Assembly (NCBI GenBank): GCA_004298015.1
Contig: SCSE01000078.1
Span: 32,642-96,641 of the forward strand
Length of the DNA: 64,000 nucleotides
Direction of reading: 5' to 3'
From: Rhodanobacter sp.
GTDB lineage: Bacteria > Pseudomonadota > Gammaproteobacteria > Xanthomonadales > Rhodanobacteraceae
The notes under the pieces were generated by a model. That model was not told the DNA's origin. It was given only the letters and a program-made list of their open reading frames with translations, and searched no databases. The position numbers and the translations under genes are program-made. This document shows, piece by piece, positions 39,048 to 48,802 of the stretch (positions are counted from its first letter, which is position 1; every line of letters starts with the position of its first letter).

Positions 39048-39929
39048 TCAGGCCAGGCCGGCCTGCTTCATCACTTCGGCAGCGAAATCCTCTTCCACCT
39101 TTTCGATGCCTTCACCGACGGCAAGGCGCACTACCGACACCACGTCGGCACCGGCCTTTTTCACCGCTTCGCCTACCGTGATGTTGGTGTCCAGCACGTA
39201 GGGCTGGCCGAGCAGGGTGACTTCGGAGACGATCTTGTTGATCTTGCCGGAAATGATCTTCTCGAGAATGTCGGCCGGCTTCGCCTTGTCCTTCTCGGAC
39301 ATCTGGCTCAACGCGATTTCCTTCTCCTTGGCGACGAATTCGGCAGGAACGTCCTCGGCTCGGATATGTGCCGGGTTCATCGCCGCCACATGCATGGCAA
39401 TACCCTTGGCCAGCTCCTCGGAGCCGCCTTTCAGGGCAACCAGCACCCCGATGCGACCACCGTGGACATAGCTGCCGATCACACCGTCGCTTTCGATCCG
39501 GGCGAGACGGCGGACGTCGATCTTCTCGCCGATGGTCGCAACCAGGGCCTTGGCGGTCTCTTCGACCGAGGAGCCGTCAGGGAGGGTGGTCGCTTTCAGG
39601 GCGTCGATGTCGGCGACCCCGGACTTCAGGGCGATCTCGGCAACGGCGTCACTGAATTTCAGGAAACTGGCGTCCTTGGCGACGAAATCCGTCTCGCAGT
39701 TGACCTCGACCAGCACCGCCTTGCCAGCGGCCTGGGCGGCGACGATTCGGCCTTCGGCAGCGACGCGGCTGGCTTTCTTGTCAGCCTTGGCCAGGCCGGA
39801 TTTGCGCAGCCATTCCATCGCGATTTCGATGTCGCCGTTGTTCTCGACCAGCGCCTTCTTGCATTCCATCATGCCGGCGCCGGAACGCTCGCGCAGCGCC
39901 TTGACCAGTTGGGCGGAAATATTGCTCAT
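39048..39929 (-). CDS. tsf: elongation factor Ts
   Basis: 293 residues. N-terminal UBA-like domain with [16 protein letters not shown], a core containing the NCETDFVAK motif (near 80) and a C-terminal dimerisation segment. It exchanges GDP for GTP on EF-Tu. It lies 98 bases after rpsB in the conserved pair. Confidence 0.98.
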   Translation of the reverse strand: MSNISAQLVKALRERSGAGMMECKKALVENNGDIEIAMEWLRKSGLAKADKKASRVAAEGRIVAAQAAGKAVLVEVNCETDFVAKDASFLKFSDAVAEIALKSGVADIDALKATTLPDGSSVEETAKALVATIGEKIDVRRLARIESDGVIGSYVHGGRIGVLVALKGGSEELAKGIAMHVAAMNPAHIRAEDVPAEFVAKEKEIALSQMSEKDKAKPADILEKIISGKINKIVSEVTLLGQPYVLDTNITVGEAVKKAGADVVSVVRLAVGEGIEKVEEDFAAEVMKQAGLA

Positions 39930-40027
39930 CGTCAGTCCTCTAAATACTTGGGGGTGCCATGGTTTTTGAATGCCATGGCACCGGGTGTTGCGTGGGGCGG
40001 TACGACGGCATGCCGCCGTCGTCGCAC

Positions 40028-40879
40028 TTACTTGGCTGCCGGCGCGCCTTCGTTGCGTGCACCGCGCCCGCTGTCACGGCGCGGCGCGCCCTTCTTCGGC
40101 GCGGCATCACGGCGCGGGCGATCAACCTTGGCCACCGGATTGCCTTCCTCGTCCAGTTCGACGAAGTCATTGCCGTCGCCCTGGGCGGCAGCCGGTGCGG
40201 CGGCCTTGCCTTCGAGGATCGAGTCGGCAGCGGCGCGGGCGTACAGCTGGATCGCGCGAATCGCATCGTCGTTGCCCGGGATCGCATAGTCGACCAGATC
40301 CGGGTTGTAGTTGGTGTCGACCACCGCGATCACCGGAATGCCGAGCTTCTTGGCTTCCTGCACTGCAATGTCTTCGTGGCCGATGTCGATCACGAACAGG
40401 GCATCAGGCAGGCGGTTCATGTCCTTGATGCCGCCGAGCGAGGCTTCCAGCTTGTCGCGTTCGCGGCGGCGCGCCAGCACTTCGTGCTTGACCAGCTTCT
40501 CGAAGCTGCCGTCGGTCTCGGCTGCTTCCAGTTCCTTCAGGCGTGCAACGGACTGCTTCACCGTACGGAAGTTGGTCAGCATGCCACCGAGCCAGCGCGA
40601 GGTGACGAAAGGCATGCCGGCACGAGCGGCTTCCTCGGCCAGCGGCTCACGGGCCGAGCGCTTGGTGCCGACGAAAAGAATGGTGCCGCGCTTTTGTGCC
40701 ATGCCGGACAGGAAATTCATCGCGTCGGTGAACAGCGGCAGGGTCTTCTCGAGGTTGATGATGTGAATCTTGCCGCGCGCGCCGAAGATGTACGGTGCCA
40801 TCTTGGGATTCCAGTAACGGGTCTGGTGACCGAAATGGACGCCGGCTTCGAGCATCTGGCGCATGGTGACTTGGGCCAT
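40028..40879 (-). CDS. rpsB: 30S ribosomal protein S2
   Basis: 283 residues from ATG 40879, with AAGGAG about 8 bases upstream. Conserved S2 segments: [13 protein letters not shown] near 15 and FVGTKR near 65. The C-terminus carries a ~40-residue extension rich in Ala, Arg, Gly and Lys that is longer than in E. coli S2. The 5' leader appears about 230 bases long. Confidence 0.98.
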   Translation of the reverse strand: MAQVTMRQMLEAGVHFGHQTRYWNPKMAPYIFGARGKIHIINLEKTLPLFTDAMNFLSGMAQKRGTILFVGTKRSAREPLAEEAARAGMPFVTSRWLGGMLTNFRTVKQSVARLKELEAAETDGSFEKLVKHEVLARRRERDKLEASLGGIKDMNRLPDALFVIDIGHEDIAVQEAKKLGIPVIAVVDTNYNPDLVDYAIPGNDDAIRAIQLYARAAADSILEGKAAAPAAAQGDGNDFVELDEEGNPVAKVDRPRRDAAPKKGAPRRDSGRGARNEGAPAAK

Positions 40880-41201
40880 GGGTGTAACTCCTTGCGATGG
40901 TCTCGATGAGAGACCTGGGGGTTGGGACCTCCACGCATCCCCGCCTTCGACCGCGTCGTCCCGAATTGGCGGGAGCGAACGCAGCACCCCGAAGACGGTG
41001 CCGACACGTGTGTGGCGTTGGTTGGGTGTTGTACCGCATGGCGGTTACAATCCCGGTTCGCTTTGCGTTCGGAAGGGGCTGCTGCAGTCACTTCGTCAGA
41101 TCAGCAAAACTCCAAAAGTGTAGCCGGTACGCCGGCCACGCGGCAAGTCACTCGCGGATGGTTGTCCAGCGGGGATTGTCGGTACCCAACAGGCGAGATC
41201 C
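40880..41201. promoter_or_regulatory. divergent rpsB/map regulatory region
   Basis: For rpsB (minus): TTGCCG at 41146-41141 and TACACT at 41122-41117 with an 18-base spacer, predicting a leader of about 230 bases. For map (plus): TTGGGT at 41022-41027 and TACAAT at 41046-41051, also 18 apart. The map promoter therefore lies inside the rpsB leader region. A long rpsB leader agrees with the S2 autoregulation known in Gammaproteobacteria, but I cannot show the structure here. Confidence 0.5.
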
Positions 41202-41966
41202 ATGGCCATTACCCTGAAATCCCCCGAAGACCTCGAAGGCATGCGTGTGGCGGGCAAGCTGGCCGCCGAAGTGCTTTACATGCTCAAGGAGCATGTAAAG
41301 CCCGGCGCTACCACCGAGCAACTGGATCGCCTTGCCTACGAGCATATCGTCAACGTGCAGCAGGCGATTCCGGCCAATGTCGGCTACCACGGCTTCCCGA
41401 AGACCTTGTGTACCTCGGTCAACCATGTGATTTGCCACGGGATTCCAAACGAAGGCAAGGTGCTCAAGGACGGTGACATCGTCAATATCGATGTCACCGT
41501 GATCAAGGACGGCTGGCATGGCGATACCAGCCGCATGTATGTCGCCGGCACCCCGTCGGTGCTGGCGAAACGATTGATCGACACCACCTTCGAAGCGATG
41601 ATGTGTGGCATCGAAGTGGTCCGCCCGGGAGCGACCTTGGGCGATGTCGGCCACGCGATCCAGCAGCATGCCGAGGCGGCCGGCTTCAGTGTGGTCAGGG
41701 AGTACTGTGGCCATGGCATCGGCAAGGTCTACCATGACGAACCCCAGGTGCTGCATTACGGCAAGGCGGGAGCCGGTCTTGGGTTGAAAAAAGGCATGAC
41801 TTTCACGATCGAACCGATGATCAATGCCGGCAAGCCGCATACCCGGCAATTGCCGGATGGCTGGACGGTGGTGACCAAGGACCACTCGCTGTCGGCGCAG
41901 TGGGAGCACACCATCGCGGTGACGGACGATGGCTTCGAGATCCTGACCGCGTGGCCGGACGCCTGA
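41202..41966 (+). CDS. map: methionine aminopeptidase, type I
   Basis: 254 residues. Metal ligands are recognisable: Asp in VNIDVTV and GWHGDTS, His in GHGIGKVYHDEP, Glu in FTIEPMIN and in QWEHTIAV. It removes N-terminal Met. It is divergent from rpsB, the arrangement common in proteobacteria. Confidence 0.97.
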   Translation: MAITLKSPEDLEGMRVAGKLAAEVLYMLKEHVKPGATTEQLDRLAYEHIVNVQQAIPANVGYHGFPKTLCTSVNHVICHGIPNEGKVLKDGDIVNIDVTVIKDGWHGDTSRMYVAGTPSVLAKRLIDTTFEAMMCGIEVVRPGATLGDVGHAIQQHAEAAGFSVVREYCGHGIGKVYHDEPQVLHYGKAGAGLGLKKGMTFTIEPMINAGKPHTRQLPDGWTVVTKDHSLSAQWEHTIAVTDDGFEILTAWPDA

Positions 41967-42100
41967 TTGTCGAGCACCATTCAGCGGAATCGTGGCCGGC
42001 GGTGCGCGCCTGTTATCTTGCTGGCAGGGGGCCGCCGTCGACGGTAGCCCCGCATAGCTAGCTGGCCGCGGATTTTCCGCTGGCCGCACACGGAGTTTCG

Positions 42101-42111
42101 CCCCCCCCCCC
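42101..42111 (+). repeat. 11-base C homopolymer before the glnD start
   Basis: Eleven consecutive C lie between a GGAG (42092-42095) and ATG 42112. A change in tract length would alter ribosome-site spacing without shifting the reading frame. Homopolymer length is also a frequent sequencing error. Confidence 0.8.
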
Positions 42112-44757
42112 ATGCCGCCCCGACCACCAGCTCTCCTGCCGCCGCTGCCACGACTGCCGGTCGCGGTGCCTCGTTCAGGTGTGTCGGTCGATGCCCGCAA
42201 GGCGCTGCGGCAGTTGCTTGGGGATGTCGATCGGGCTCTGGCGACGGCCTTCCGGGATGGTGCGGAAGCCGGCGTGCTGGCGCAACGGCGCGCGGCGGCG
42301 GTCGATCGGGTGGTCATCCATGTATGGGTGGCCTGTCTCGGCGATGTCACCGGCGCCGCGCTGTTTGCGGTGGGCGGGTTTGGTCGCGGCCTGCTGTTTC
42401 CGTACTCGGACGTGGATCTTCTGGTCCTGGTGGAGGCACCGGAGCCATCACGTTTGCGCGCACTTGAACAATGTTTTGCGACGCTGTGGGATGTCGGTTT
42501 GAAGGTCGGTCATGCTGTGCGCGATCCGGCGCAGTGCCGGGTGCTGGCGGCACAGGATGTGAGCGTGTTCACCAGTTTGCTGGATGCGCGACGACTGGCG
42601 GGCGACCTCTCGTTCAATGCGCATCTGCAATCGATCGTCGACGACCCCGCCCTGTGGCCGCCGCCGCGATATCTGGCCGCGCGACTTGCCGAGCGCGATG
42701 TCCGTCACGCGCGCTTCGATGATACGGCCTATAACCTCGAGCCAAATCTCAAGGATGGGCCGGGCGGCTTGCGGACCCTGGATTCCTTGCGTTGGCTCGG
42801 TTTGCGACTGGCTCACGCAAACGATTTCTCCGACCTCGTGGTAGAGGGCCTGCTTGATCCGGCCGAGCAGGCGGCGCTGGAGCAGGCCGAGGCGACCTTG
42901 CGGCGTTATCGCTATGCGCTGCATCTGGAGGCCGGTCGTGCGGAGGAACGCCTGTTGTTCGACTATCAGCGAGGACTGGCGTCGCGCCTGGGCTTTCGCG
43001 ACGAACATGAAAAAAATCTCGGCGTCGAACAATTCATGCAGGGCTACTACCGTGCAGCCAGCCAGATCGAGCGGCTCGGCGTGCAGGTAGCCGATCGGTT
43101 CGAGGAAATGCTGGAGCCGCCTGCCGAGGCCGTGCCGGTAGGTGAGGATTTTGTGCGTTATGGCCGGCGCCTCGCGGCGCGCGATCCGCAACTGTTCATG
43201 CGGCGTCCGGCGGCACTGCTGGAGATTTTCATGGCCCGGCTGGATCAGGTCGGTGTCGTCGGCTTCAGTGCCGACACCATGCGGCGAATCCATCAGGCGA
43301 CGGACGCGCATGTCGATGTGCTGGCCGACGACGACGACGTGCTGGCCGTCTTTCTGCAGCTGCTGCGCCGTGGTGCGCCGGCGGTGGAAGCCTTGTGGCG
43401 AATGAATCGCCATGGTCTGCTGGCGGCGATCCTGCCCGCGTTCGGCAAGGTTTTCGGGCGCATGCAATACGACCTTTTCCACGTCTACACCGTGGATGAG
43501 CACACCTTGCGCGTTCTGCGTCAGGTTGCACGTTTCGCCGAAGCTTCCGCGCAACCGGAGTTCAAGCTGGCCTGCGAGATATGGGCCGCGCTGCCGAAGC
43601 CCGAAATCCTGCTGCTGGCGGCGCTGTTTCATGACATTGCCAAGGGCCGCGGCGGCGATCATTCAAAGCTGGGCGAAGAGGATGCCCGCGCATTTTGCGC
43701 GCGTCTGGGGTTGTCGGCCAATGACACCGAGCGGGTAGCCTGGCTGGTGCGCTGGCATTTGCTGATGAGTACCACCGCGCAGCGACAGGACATTACCGAC
43801 CCCGAGGTCGTGCATCAGTTTGCAGAACGGGTTGGACAACGTGAGCGTCTGAGCCAGCTCTATTTGCTGACCATTGCCGACATCATCGGCACCAGCCCCC
43901 GGTTGTGGAACAGCTGGAAGGATCGCTTGCTGGCCGACCTTTATACAGCAACCCGATATGCGCTGCGCAGCGATGTCGAGTTGCCGCGCGATGCGGCGGT
44001 GCAGGTTTCCGAGTGCGCCGAATATGCGCTGGCCTTGCTGATGAATGCGGGGTTTTCAGAGGCGGAAGTGACCGCTGTCTGGACAGATTTTCCACAGCAG
44101 AGCTTTCTGCGCCATCGCCCGGAGCAAGTCGCCTGGCAGACCGGCGAGATCCTGCGCTCGGGTTCCGCCTTGCCGCTGGTTGCTGTGCAGCCGCTTTCGG
44201 TGCGGGGCAGTACCGAGTTGTTCATCTACACACGGGATCGCGACGGCTTGTTTGCCATGGTGACCGCGGTCCTGGATCGCCTGCATTTTTCGGTGATGGA
44301 GTCACGGGTCCTCAATTCGCCGACCAATAGGGCGCTGGATACCTTTTTGTTGCTGGAGGCCGACAGCCAGCGACCGGCTTCCGCACAACGGGCCGGGGAG
44401 TTGCAGCAACGCTTGCAGCGAGCCTTGGCGCAATCGACCGGCGTGCAGCCAAGCAAGCGCGGGTTGTCGCGCCACCAGAAACACTTCCAGATGACGCCGA
44501 AAATCAGTTTTCACGCGGCCGGGGGGCGTACCCAGCTGGCCCTGGTCGGGGCGGATCGTCCGGGGCTGCTGGCCGCCGTGGCGCAGGTCATGCTGCACGC
44601 GGAGGTGCGGGTGCATGACGCGCGTATTGCCACCTTCGGCGAGCGCATCGAGGACTTTTTCCAGTTGACGGATCGGAACAATGCGCCACTCGACACCGCG
44701 CACCAGGAGCGTTTGCTACAGGCGTTGCTGGCGCGGATCGGTCCCGCCGTCGATTGA
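42112..44757 (+). CDS. glnD: bifunctional uridylyltransferase/uridylyl-removing enzyme
   Basis: 881 residues. Nucleotidyltransferase motif GGFGRG (88-93) then YSDVD; HD domain with His507-Asp508 (FHDIAKGRGGDHS); two C-terminal ACT domains (about 700-780 and 805-875). It adds UMP to, or removes it from, PII proteins according to glutamine level. ATG 42112 follows directly a run of 11 C. The nearest Shine-Dalgarno-like GGAG (42092-42095) is 16 bases away, farther than usual, so the true start or spacing is uncertain. Confidence 0.95.
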   Translation: MPPRPPALLPPLPRLPVAVPRSGVSVDARKALRQLLGDVDRALATAFRDGAEAGVLAQRRAAAVDRVVIHVWVACLGDVTGAALFAVGGFGRGLLFPYSDVDLLVLVEAPEPSRLRALEQCFATLWDVGLKVGHAVRDPAQCRVLAAQDVSVFTSLLDARRLAGDLSFNAHLQSIVDDPALWPPPRYLAARLAERDVRHARFDDTAYNLEPNLKDGPGGLRTLDSLRWLGLRLAHANDFSDLVVEGLLDPAEQAALEQAEATLRRYRYALHLEAGRAEERLLFDYQRGLASRLGFRDEHEKNLGVEQFMQGYYRAASQIERLGVQVADRFEEMLEPPAEAVPVGEDFVRYGRRLAARDPQLFMRRPAALLEIFMARLDQVGVVGFSADTMRRIHQATDAHVDVLADDDDVLAVFLQLLRRGAPAVEALWRMNRHGLLAAILPAFGKVFGRMQYDLFHVYTVDEHTLRVLRQVARFAEASAQPEFKLACEIWAALPKPEILLLAALFHDIAKGRGGDHSKLGEEDARAFCARLGLSANDTERVAWLVRWHLLMSTTAQRQDITDPEVVHQFAERVGQRERLSQLYLLTIADIIGTSPRLWNSWKDRLLADLYTATRYALRSDVELPRDAAVQVSECAEYALALLMNAGFSEAEVTAVWTDFPQQSFLRHRPEQVAWQTGEILRSGSALPLVAVQPLSVRGSTELFIYTRDRDGLFAMVTAVLDRLHFSVMESRVLNSPTNRALDTFLLLEADSQRPASAQRAGELQQRLQRALAQSTGVQPSKRGLSRHQKHFQMTPKISFHAAGGRTQLALVGADRPGLLAAVAQVMLHAEVRVHDARIATFGERIEDFFQLTDRNNAPLDTAHQERLLQALLARIGPAVD

Positions 44758-44859
44758 TCGGCAGGGTGCTGGACGGTGTTCGGTGCCGGTCGTGATCGAC
44801 CCGCTTGCGCGTTATCATCGCCCTGCGCTGCACGTGGCAGCGCATGGGCGAGGACCATC

Positions 44860-45309
44860 ATGACCTACCTGCTGATCAAGACGCTGCACCTGTTGTTCGT
44901 GATGGCGTGGATTGCGACGGTTTTCTACCTGCCCAGGATCCTGGTCAACCTGAGCGAGACCGCCGGTGAGGCTGAGGTACAGGCGCGGCTGCTGTTGATG
45001 GGGCGGCGGCTGTACCGTTTTGGCCACAACATGTTCGGTATCGCCTTCGTGTTTGGCCTGGCGTTGTGGCAAGGCTGGCGCATCTTTCCCATGGCGTTGC
45101 CCAATGTCGTCGGCTCGATGCACTGGATCGATGCCAAGCTGACCCTGGTGGCGCTGCTGCTGGCGTATTTCATCGTATGCGGACGCCTGCTCAAGAGGGT
45201 CGCCGCAGGTGTCCCCCTGCCATCCTCGCGAGCGTTGCGCTGGTTCAACGAATTGCCAGTACTGTTAGTACTTGGCGTGATCTACCTGGTGCTGGCCAAG
45301 CCGTTTTGA
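44860..45309 (+). CDS. HemJ/CopD-like membrane protein
   Basis: 149 residues with four membrane segments. The start (LHLLFVMAWIATVFYLPRIL) closely follows the HemJ pattern, with a conserved His (about 10) and the YLPR turn. HemJ oxidises protoporphyrinogen IX. The CopD family is related and the two are often confused, so function is probable rather than certain. It follows glnD by about 100 bases. Confidence 0.65.
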   Translation: MTYLLIKTLHLLFVMAWIATVFYLPRILVNLSETAGEAEVQARLLLMGRRLYRFGHNMFGIAFVFGLALWQGWRIFPMALPNVVGSMHWIDAKLTLVALLLAYFIVCGRLLKRVAAGVPLPSSRALRWFNELPVLLVLGVIYLVLAKPF

Positions 45310-45364
45310 ACGACGTCTTGCGTCGTCTTGCGGAGGCCACGATCATGCTTCGAGCATGACCGTT

Positions 45365-45421
45365 CAGGCTCATCTGTCGTTGGAATCACGGCGCCTCGTC
45401 CAGGTTCATGTGTCATTGGAA
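45365..45421 (+). repeat. two 21-base direct repeats upstream of the choline-type ABC operon
   Basis: CAGGCTCATCTGTCGTTGGAA (45365-45385) recurs at 45401-45421 with 3 differences (at T/C, G/C and A/G positions). They are 36 bases apart and end 11 bases before the -35, a position fitting an activator or a repressor. Confidence 0.6.
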
Positions 45422-45432
45422 GAGGCTCGGAT

Positions 45433-45461
45433 TTGAGTGAGATGGCGAATTTTGCTAGAAT
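45433..45461 (+). promoter_or_regulatory. extended -10 promoter of the ABC importer operon
   Basis: TTGAGT (45433-45438), a 17-base spacer, and TAGAAT (45456-45461) preceded by TGC, an extended -10. Predicted transcription starts about 135 bases before the first gene. Confidence 0.7.
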
Positions 45462-45604
45462 AACGAGATTCATACACACAAAATCTGGACCGGCATGTCT
45501 CTGCATGCTCGTGGCCAGCGAGAGTTGGCGTCCCGAATTTTCGCGCCGATCTCGCGAGCGTTGCCCGCGGAAGCATTTGACTGCATGGTCCGGTCAGAGG
45601 GCTG

Positions 45605-46852
45605 ATGGCAAAAATCCAAGTTGAACACCTGACCAAGATCTTCGGACCCCGTCCGCAGCAAGCCTTGCGCATGCTGGACAAGGGGGCAAGCAACCAGGAA
45701 ATCCGCGAAACCGGCAATGCGGTAGGCATCGCCGATGTCTCATTCGAGGTGGAAGAGGGCGAGTTGCTGGTTGTCATGGGGCTGAGCGGCAGCGGCAAGT
45801 CGACGCTGATTCGCTGCCTCAATCGCCTCAATTCGTCGACGCGTGGACACATCCGCATCGATGGTGAAGATATCACCCGTTATGACCGCGAGCAGTTGCT
45901 CGCCCTGCGTCGACGCAAGGTCAGCATGGTGTTTCAGCATTTTGCGCTGTTCCCCTATCGTACGGTGACTGACAACGCAGCCTATGGCCTGGAAATCCAG
46001 GGAGTCGAGCAGGACGAGCGTCGAGCCCGTGCGATAGAGGCATTGGAGCTGGTCGGTCTCAAGGGGTGGGAGGATTCCTATCCCCGCCAGCTCAGTGGCG
46101 GCATGCAGCAGCGCGTGGGTCTGGCTCGGGCACTGGCGGTGAAGTCCGACATCCTGTTGATGGACGAGGCTTTCAGTGCGCTCGATCCACTGATCCGGCG
46201 TGACATGCAGCACGAACTTGTATCGCTGCAACGACGCATGAAGAAGACCATCGTCTTTATTACGCACGATCTGGACGAGGCGCTGCAGCTGGGCGATCGC
46301 ATCGTGCTGATGAAGGACGGTCGCGTGGTGCAGTTCGGCACACCCGAAGAGATTCTCAACAGTCCGGCGAATGCCTATGTCGAGCGTTTTGTGGAGAACG
46401 TGGACATGTCGCGCGTGCTGACCGCGAGTTCGGTACTTCATCGTGCCCGGGTGGTAGCGTTTCCACAGGACGGACCACGCACCGTGCTGTACAAGATGAA
46501 CGAGGAAAACTACACCAGTCTGCTGGTTGTCGAGCGAGATTACACACTGCGCGGCACGATTTCCCTCGAGGCCGCCGTCGAGGCGGCCCGCCATGGCAAG
46601 AAGACCATCGAGAATTTGATCGAGGAGACCCCGGTCATCGGGCCCGATGACCCGCTGATGAGCGTCATCAACACGCTCGCGGGCTGGCGCTATGTCTTGC
46701 CGGTGACCGATCCGGATGGCAAGTTGCTGGGGATAGTTACCCGTACGGGAGTGATCTCCGCCTTGGCTGAGAGCCCTCAGGGTGAGGGTGCTGCCGAGGG
46801 GGGCGAGCCCGTCATCGATGCCGCCGCGGTCGAGGGGAGTGAGCACGCATGA
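45605..46852 (+). CDS. proV: quaternary-amine (glycine betaine/choline-type) ABC importer ATPase
   Basis: 415 residues. Walker A GLSGSGKST (59-67), signature LSGGMQQR (from residue 163), Walker B ILLMDEAF (about 183-190), His switch in FITHDLDEA, then two CBS domains (about 285-395). CBS-bearing ATPases of this length belong to the QAT/ProV group for osmoprotectant uptake. It is coupled to the permease by a four-base overlap. Choline, betaine and carnitine cannot be told apart from sequence, so the symbol indicates the family. Confidence 0.88.
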   Translation: MAKIQVEHLTKIFGPRPQQALRMLDKGASNQEIRETGNAVGIADVSFEVEEGELLVVMGLSGSGKSTLIRCLNRLNSSTRGHIRIDGEDITRYDREQLLALRRRKVSMVFQHFALFPYRTVTDNAAYGLEIQGVEQDERRARAIEALELVGLKGWEDSYPRQLSGGMQQRVGLARALAVKSDILLMDEAFSALDPLIRRDMQHELVSLQRRMKKTIVFITHDLDEALQLGDRIVLMKDGRVVQFGTPEEILNSPANAYVERFVENVDMSRVLTASSVLHRARVVAFPQDGPRTVLYKMNEENYTSLLVVERDYTLRGTISLEAAVEAARHGKKTIENLIEETPVIGPDDPLMSVINTLAGWRYVLPVTDPDGKLLGIVTRTGVISALAESPQGEGAAEGGEPVIDAAAVEGSEHA

Positions 46853-47700
46853 ATGTAATGATCCCGAAATTTCCGCTGGCGCATCTGATCGATGTTGCGT
46901 TGAACTGGTTGACGACACATTTTGCCTTCCTGACCAAGGCGATGAGCCATGGCGTGTCGCTGGTGATCGTCGGCATCACCGATGGGTTGCTATGGTTGCC
47001 GCCATGGTTGTTGATCGCGGCGGTGTCATTGGCCGGCTGGCGGGTTGCGGGTCGCCGCGTCGGTATTTTTTGTGCGTTGGGTTTGTTGTTTGTATGGGAC
47101 CTGCGGTTGTGGGAGGCCACCGTGGAAACGTTCACGCTGGTACTCATCTCCACGCTGATTGCGGTGATGATCGGGTTGCCGCTGGGCATCGCCGCGGCGC
47201 TCAACAGTCGCATTTCCAGGGTGGTGATGCCGGTTCTCGATTTCATGCAGACCATGCCTGCCTTCGTCTACCTGATTCCGGCCATTCCATTTTTCGGCCT
47301 TGGCGCGGTATCGGCCAGTGTGGCGACGGTGATCTTTGCCACGCCGCCGACGATTCGCCTGACGGCGCTGGGCATTGGCCAGGTGCCTGCTGATCTGACC
47401 GAGGCGGCAGATGCCTTCGGTTCGACCCGTCGCCAGAAATTGCTGAAGGTGCAGTTGCCGATGGCCATGCCTACCATCATGGCGGGTATCAACCAGACCA
47501 TCATGCTGTCGCTTTCGATGGTGGTCATCGCCGCGATGATCGGTGCCGGCGGGCTCGGCGGCAATGTATGGCAAGCCATCCAGCGACTGGAACCCGGCAA
47601 GGGATTCGAGGCCGGTATCGCGATCGTGATTCTGGCCATGATCCTTGACCGAATCACCCAGCGTATAGGCCGAAACTCGCCCGCAACTCACGCGAAATGA
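46849..47700 (+). CDS. proW: quaternary-amine ABC importer permease
   Basis: 283 residues with about seven membrane segments. The EAA loop reads EAADAFGSTRRQKLLKVQLP (about 184-203), the contact site for the ATPase. It starts by ATGA overlap with the ATPase gene and ends overlapping the next open frame. ATG 46858 is an alternative start. Confidence 0.9.
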   Translation: MNVMIPKFPLAHLIDVALNWLTTHFAFLTKAMSHGVSLVIVGITDGLLWLPPWLLIAAVSLAGWRVAGRRVGIFCALGLLFVWDLRLWEATVETFTLVLISTLIAVMIGLPLGIAAALNSRISRVVMPVLDFMQTMPAFVYLIPAIPFFGLGAVSASVATVIFATPPTIRLTALGIGQVPADLTEAADAFGSTRRQKLLKVQLPMAMPTIMAGINQTIMLSLSMVVIAAMIGAGGLGGNVWQAIQRLEPGKGFEAGIAIVILAMILDRITQRIGRNSPATHAK

Positions 47701-47726
47701 TTCGCGCAAAACAGAAGGATATGCTC

Positions 47727-48656
47727 ATGAAAAACACCAAGCTACGGGCCACTGCCATCATGGTCAGCCTGATCGCTGCCACAGCTCTTGCCGGTTGCTC
47801 CCCCTCCGGCAGCAACGCGCCGGCCAAGGGGGCAGCCGCATCCTCCGCCAGCACCGCTGCAGCGCCGACAAGCGGCTCTCGCGATATCAAACTGGTGTAT
47901 GTGGAGTGGTCAAGCTGCACGGCAGCAACCAATGTGGCCAAGGCGGTGCTGGAGCAGCAGGGGTATCACGTGAGCACCATCTCGGTGAGCGGCGCGGCGA
48001 TGTATTCAGCGCTGGCCCACAACGATGCCGATGCCACGGTCTGTGCCTGGCTGCCCAGCACGCAAGCCAACTATTACGCCAAAACAAAGAGCGACTTGAC
48101 CAATCTCGGGCCCAACATGACCGGCACCAAAATCGGTCTGGTGGTGCCCGACTATGTGACGATCAACTCCATCGATCAGCTCACGGCCAATGCGGGGAAG
48201 TTCCAGGATCGCATCGTCGGGATCGATCCCGGCGCGGGTGAAATGGATATCACCCACAAGGCGATTGAGGCCTACAAGTTGCCGTTGAAGTTGATCGACG
48301 GCAGCGGCGCAACCATGGCGGCGGCGTTGAAGGATGCGATCGACAACCATAAGTGGATTGTCGTGACCGGCTGGACCCCGCACTGGATGTGGGCGCGCTG
48401 GAAGTTGAAGTATCTGAGCGATCCGAAGGGTATCTTCGGCGGTGCCGAGAATATCGACACGCTGGTGCGCAAGGGCCTGAAAAAGGATATGCCGAAGGCT
48501 TACGGGATCCTCGACGCCTTCCATTGGACGCCGGCTGACATGCAGCAGGTCATGGCGGCCAATCAAGAGCCCGGTGCCGATGCGGCGGCCAATGCCAGCA
48601 AGTGGGTCAAGTCGCATGCCGATCTGGTATCGAGCTGGACCAGCGCCAAACCCTGA
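47727..48656 (+). CDS. proX: quaternary-amine binding lipoprotein (OpuAC family)
   Basis: 309 residues from ATG 47727, chosen because AAGGA lies 7 bases upstream; two earlier in-frame ATGs lack this. A lipobox LAGC ends the signal peptide at about residue 23, followed by an Ala/Ser/Pro linker. The OpuAC domain is rich in Trp (CAWLP, KWIVVTGWTPHWMW), as expected for an aromatic cage holding a quaternary ammonium group. It is a periplasmic, membrane-anchored receptor. Confidence 0.88.
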   Translation: MKNTKLRATAIMVSLIAATALAGCSPSGSNAPAKGAAASSASTAAAPTSGSRDIKLVYVEWSSCTAATNVAKAVLEQQGYHVSTISVSGAAMYSALAHNDADATVCAWLPSTQANYYAKTKSDLTNLGPNMTGTKIGLVVPDYVTINSIDQLTANAGKFQDRIVGIDPGAGEMDITHKAIEAYKLPLKLIDGSGATMAAALKDAIDNHKWIVVTGWTPHWMWARWKLKYLSDPKGIFGGAENIDTLVRKGLKKDMPKAYGILDAFHWTPADMQQVMAANQEPGADAAANASKWVKSHADLVSSWTSAKP

Positions 48657-48663
48657 TCGCGCT

Positions 48664-48691
48664 GAGCCGCCCGGCAGTTTCCGGGCGGCTC
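48664..48691 (+). terminator. hairpin between the binding protein and porin genes
   Basis: A perfect 11-bp GC-rich stem (48664-48674 with 48681-48691) and 6-base loop lie 8 bases after the proX stop. No T run follows, so partial termination or mRNA protection is likelier than a full stop. Confidence 0.5.
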
Positions 48692-48802
48692 CATGCAGGA
48701 GCTCGCATGCGCCGTCACCCAAGCGTGGCGGGCGCGAGATTCCTGTGGTCTGCCGGGTTGGGCGGGCCTTCCAAATTCAAATTCAAGCCAAGGGAACTAC
48801 TG

